64,000 nucleotides of DNA from Daucus carota subsp. sativus (taxonomy: Eukaryota > Streptophyta > Magnoliopsida > Apiales > Apiaceae). The translations under genes were made by a program, and so were the position numbers. Position 1 is the stretch's first letter. Every line of letters starts with the position of its first letter. This document shows, in pieces, positions 62,256 through 64,000 of this stretch. The notes beneath the pieces were generated by a model. The model was not told where the DNA came from. It saw only the letters and a list, made by a program, of their open reading frames with translations, and ran no database searches. The stretch covers positions 44,922,390-44,986,389 of the forward strand of contig NC_030384.2 in NCBI RefSeq assembly GCF_001625215.2, given 5' to 3'.

Positions 62256-63147
62256 ATAGAGAGACAGTCAATGGCTTTAGAAATGGTGGAGACACTTCTA
62301 CATACTTCTCTAAACTTTTAGAACAAAAGCAACACTATAGTGGATTCAGAAAAAACATATATTTTCCACATTCTACAAGGTATGGACAATCACAAAAAAA
62401 AAATGAAAACATCGACTACAAAGCCAGTGTAGACCATGATGCTGACAATCATACTTCAGCAGGCTAAGCAGGTAAGCAATAGCCTATAGTTGGTATAAGG
62501 GAAACTGCTAGGTGCTAATATCAAAGTGCAGTAGAGGATTCAGCTGAAGGGCCATTTAAAAACATATGAGGCTAAGTTGCCTATGCTGTGTATGGAAAGG
62601 ATCTTACCCAAGTAAGGGACTAAGGGCAGATAAAACGGCTTAAAAATTTCAAATTATCACATTAAGCTGAAAATGGTTCAGGATTTGGGTGATTAAATGA
62701 GATTTTTGGGGTCCGTCTACTGTTTAAGCAACCATTTTTTCATGTTTTTCTTTATTCACAAGGAAATCAATTTTAGATATTAACTTCCTCTTCATATGAT
62801 ACAAAAGCATTAATATACACATTCCTTTTAATATCTCATAACTGCATCCAAGACCTCTTCAACATAACAGACAGACAGGCACTTCATGAAACAAGTTCAC
62901 AAATTAACACATGATAATTGTTTTAAACTCGTACTTAAAAAAAATTGTTGAAAAGACAAAAGCCCGACTCTTAGTTAAAATAGTAGTCGGTAGATGCATG
63001 TTTTATTTCATATTCTTGACACAGCAGATAGGAGACTAGTTAGTATTAGGTTGTGTGATACTCACAACAATGTAACGAGGATTACCAAGTACATTGTACA
63101 AGCCAATCTCCATACATTAATAACTAGATGCCTTGTAACCATGCTTA

Positions 63148-63236
63148 TTAAGTCGACAAGTCGAGCCTCGGCGCCCGGACACCTTGGAATCGACTAGTCG
63201 ACAAGTCGCCCGACTAGTCGAAATAAGTCGACAAAT
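63148..63236. repeat. Cluster of GTCGACTAGTCG-type motifs
   Basis: gtcgacaagtcg, cgactagtcgacaagtcg, cccgactagtcg and aagtcgacaaatcg recur within 90 bp. Clusters like this are typical of subterminal regions of hAT-like elements in plants; here no partner end could be defined inside the window. Confidence 0.6.
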
Positions 63237-63240
63237 CGTG

Positions 63241-63304
<64 letters not shown>

Positions 63305-63310
63305 ATTTAT
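63241..63310. repeat. Long AT microsatellite
   Basis: About 20-25 consecutive AT units, then ttatat repeats. It directly follows the GTCGACTAGTCG cluster in the PAG1 intron. Confidence 0.92.
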
Positions 63311-64000
63311 TTAGTAAAGATTATATAATATAGATAAAAATTAATTATTTCATATTTCAAATAAAAATAAGAGACATAAGTTCACATAAAAAGTAAGGGA
63401 CAACAAGTGTATTAGAGGCGGCTGTGTATGGTGTTTGTTCAACTTCTTCATCATAGTCCCTGCACAAATTTAGGACAGGACATTGTTAGTTGGAAAACAG
63501 AATACTTGGAAACAGAGTAATAAGGAAACAGGAAACAGAGTAATAAAATATGCAGAAGAAATAGAGCAACCCCCTTATCAATTGCAAAAGATCATATTAA
63601 AAACAAGTGAAAATCTTTTTATTGAATATGAATAAAAATTAATTAAAAATAATTATTAAATATTTTTAATTAAAAAAACAGGATAGAAAAAATAAATATC
63701 AATATTTTTTAAGTAAAATAAAACTAGAATGTATCTTTTTTAAATAAAAGATAGAAAAAATAAATTATAAATATGAATAAAATTTATTTAATATTGAATA
63801 AAAAATAAATTAAAACGGTTTTTATAAATAAAACTAAATAAAATAAATAAATATCAAAAGTTTTTAAGTAAAATAAATATACAATGTAATTTTTAAAATA
63901 AAAAGAAAAAATAAATTATAAATAAAAATAAAAAATAATTAATATTAATACAATTTGAATAAAAGTAAAATGCAGAATTAATTTTTAAAAGTAAAAAATT
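63311..64000. other. AT-rich PAG1 intron sequence, possible transposon remnant
   Basis: From 63600 to the end the sequence is almost only A/T with aaataaa and taaaataa blocks. On the minus strand 63411-63465 reads as a short acidic peptide (DYDEEVEQTPYTAAS), which could be an old transposase fragment but is too short to assign. No PAG1 exon was found. Confidence 0.4.

Overview
This is AT-rich, intron-rich nuclear DNA of a flowering plant, most likely a eudicot. Nine genes were assembled by joining exons at consensus splice sites in a continuous reading frame. All match proteins with well-known plant orthologues. Introns and intergenic DNA are full of short non-autonomous DNA transposons (Stowaway-type, Tourist/PIF-type and Mutator-type MITEs), microsatellites and local tandem duplications. 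There are no bacterial-style operons, CRISPR arrays, rRNA genes or convincing tRNA genes. All identifications come from reading translations against remembered protein families; no database search was run.

Layout: (1) 1-19,102, plus strand: 26 exons of an exportin-7 (XPO7/RanBP16-type) gene whose 5' end lies left of the window. (2) 21,700-25,190 and beyond, minus: a MYB-CC transcription factor of the PHL7 type with a 5'-UTR intron. (3) 28,738-32,395, plus: an AREB3/DPBF-type ABA-responsive bZIP factor with a probable GC-AG intron. (4) 33,191-34,333, minus: a type II metacaspase of the MC9 type. (5) 35,806-38,648, minus: a small secreted SERK-like LRR protein without a kinase. (6) 42,066-43,299, plus: calmodulin. 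(7) 45,210-48,256, minus: the ubiquitin-conjugating enzyme UBC22 (UBE2S orthologue). (8) 51,475-57,507, minus: COP9 signalosome subunit 2. (9) 60,762-61,745, minus: the last three exons of proteasome subunit alpha-3 (PAG1), with the rest of the gene beyond the right edge.

The genes are transcribed separately. By function they group loosely: ABA/stress and phosphate-type transcription factors, calcium sensing and a cell-death-type protease on the left and centre, and three ubiquitin-proteasome genes (UBC22, CSN2, PAG1) consecutively on the minus strand on the right. That grouping is probably coincidence, since plant neighbours are rarely functionally linked.

The most unusual structure is a roughly 1.43 kb element at about 57,699-59,124. 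It has long imperfect terminal inverted repeats, a possible 7-bp target duplication, and an internal array of about four 180-200 bp units rich in telomere-like TTTAGGG. It sits about 190 bp upstream of the CSN2 start codon. Other points worth a look are the GC-AG intron in the bZIP gene, a 184-bp Mutator-type MITE with a perfect 9-bp target duplication, a decayed tandem array downstream of calmodulin, and a UBC22 gene whose start codon is alone on its exon. I found no clearly novel biological system.
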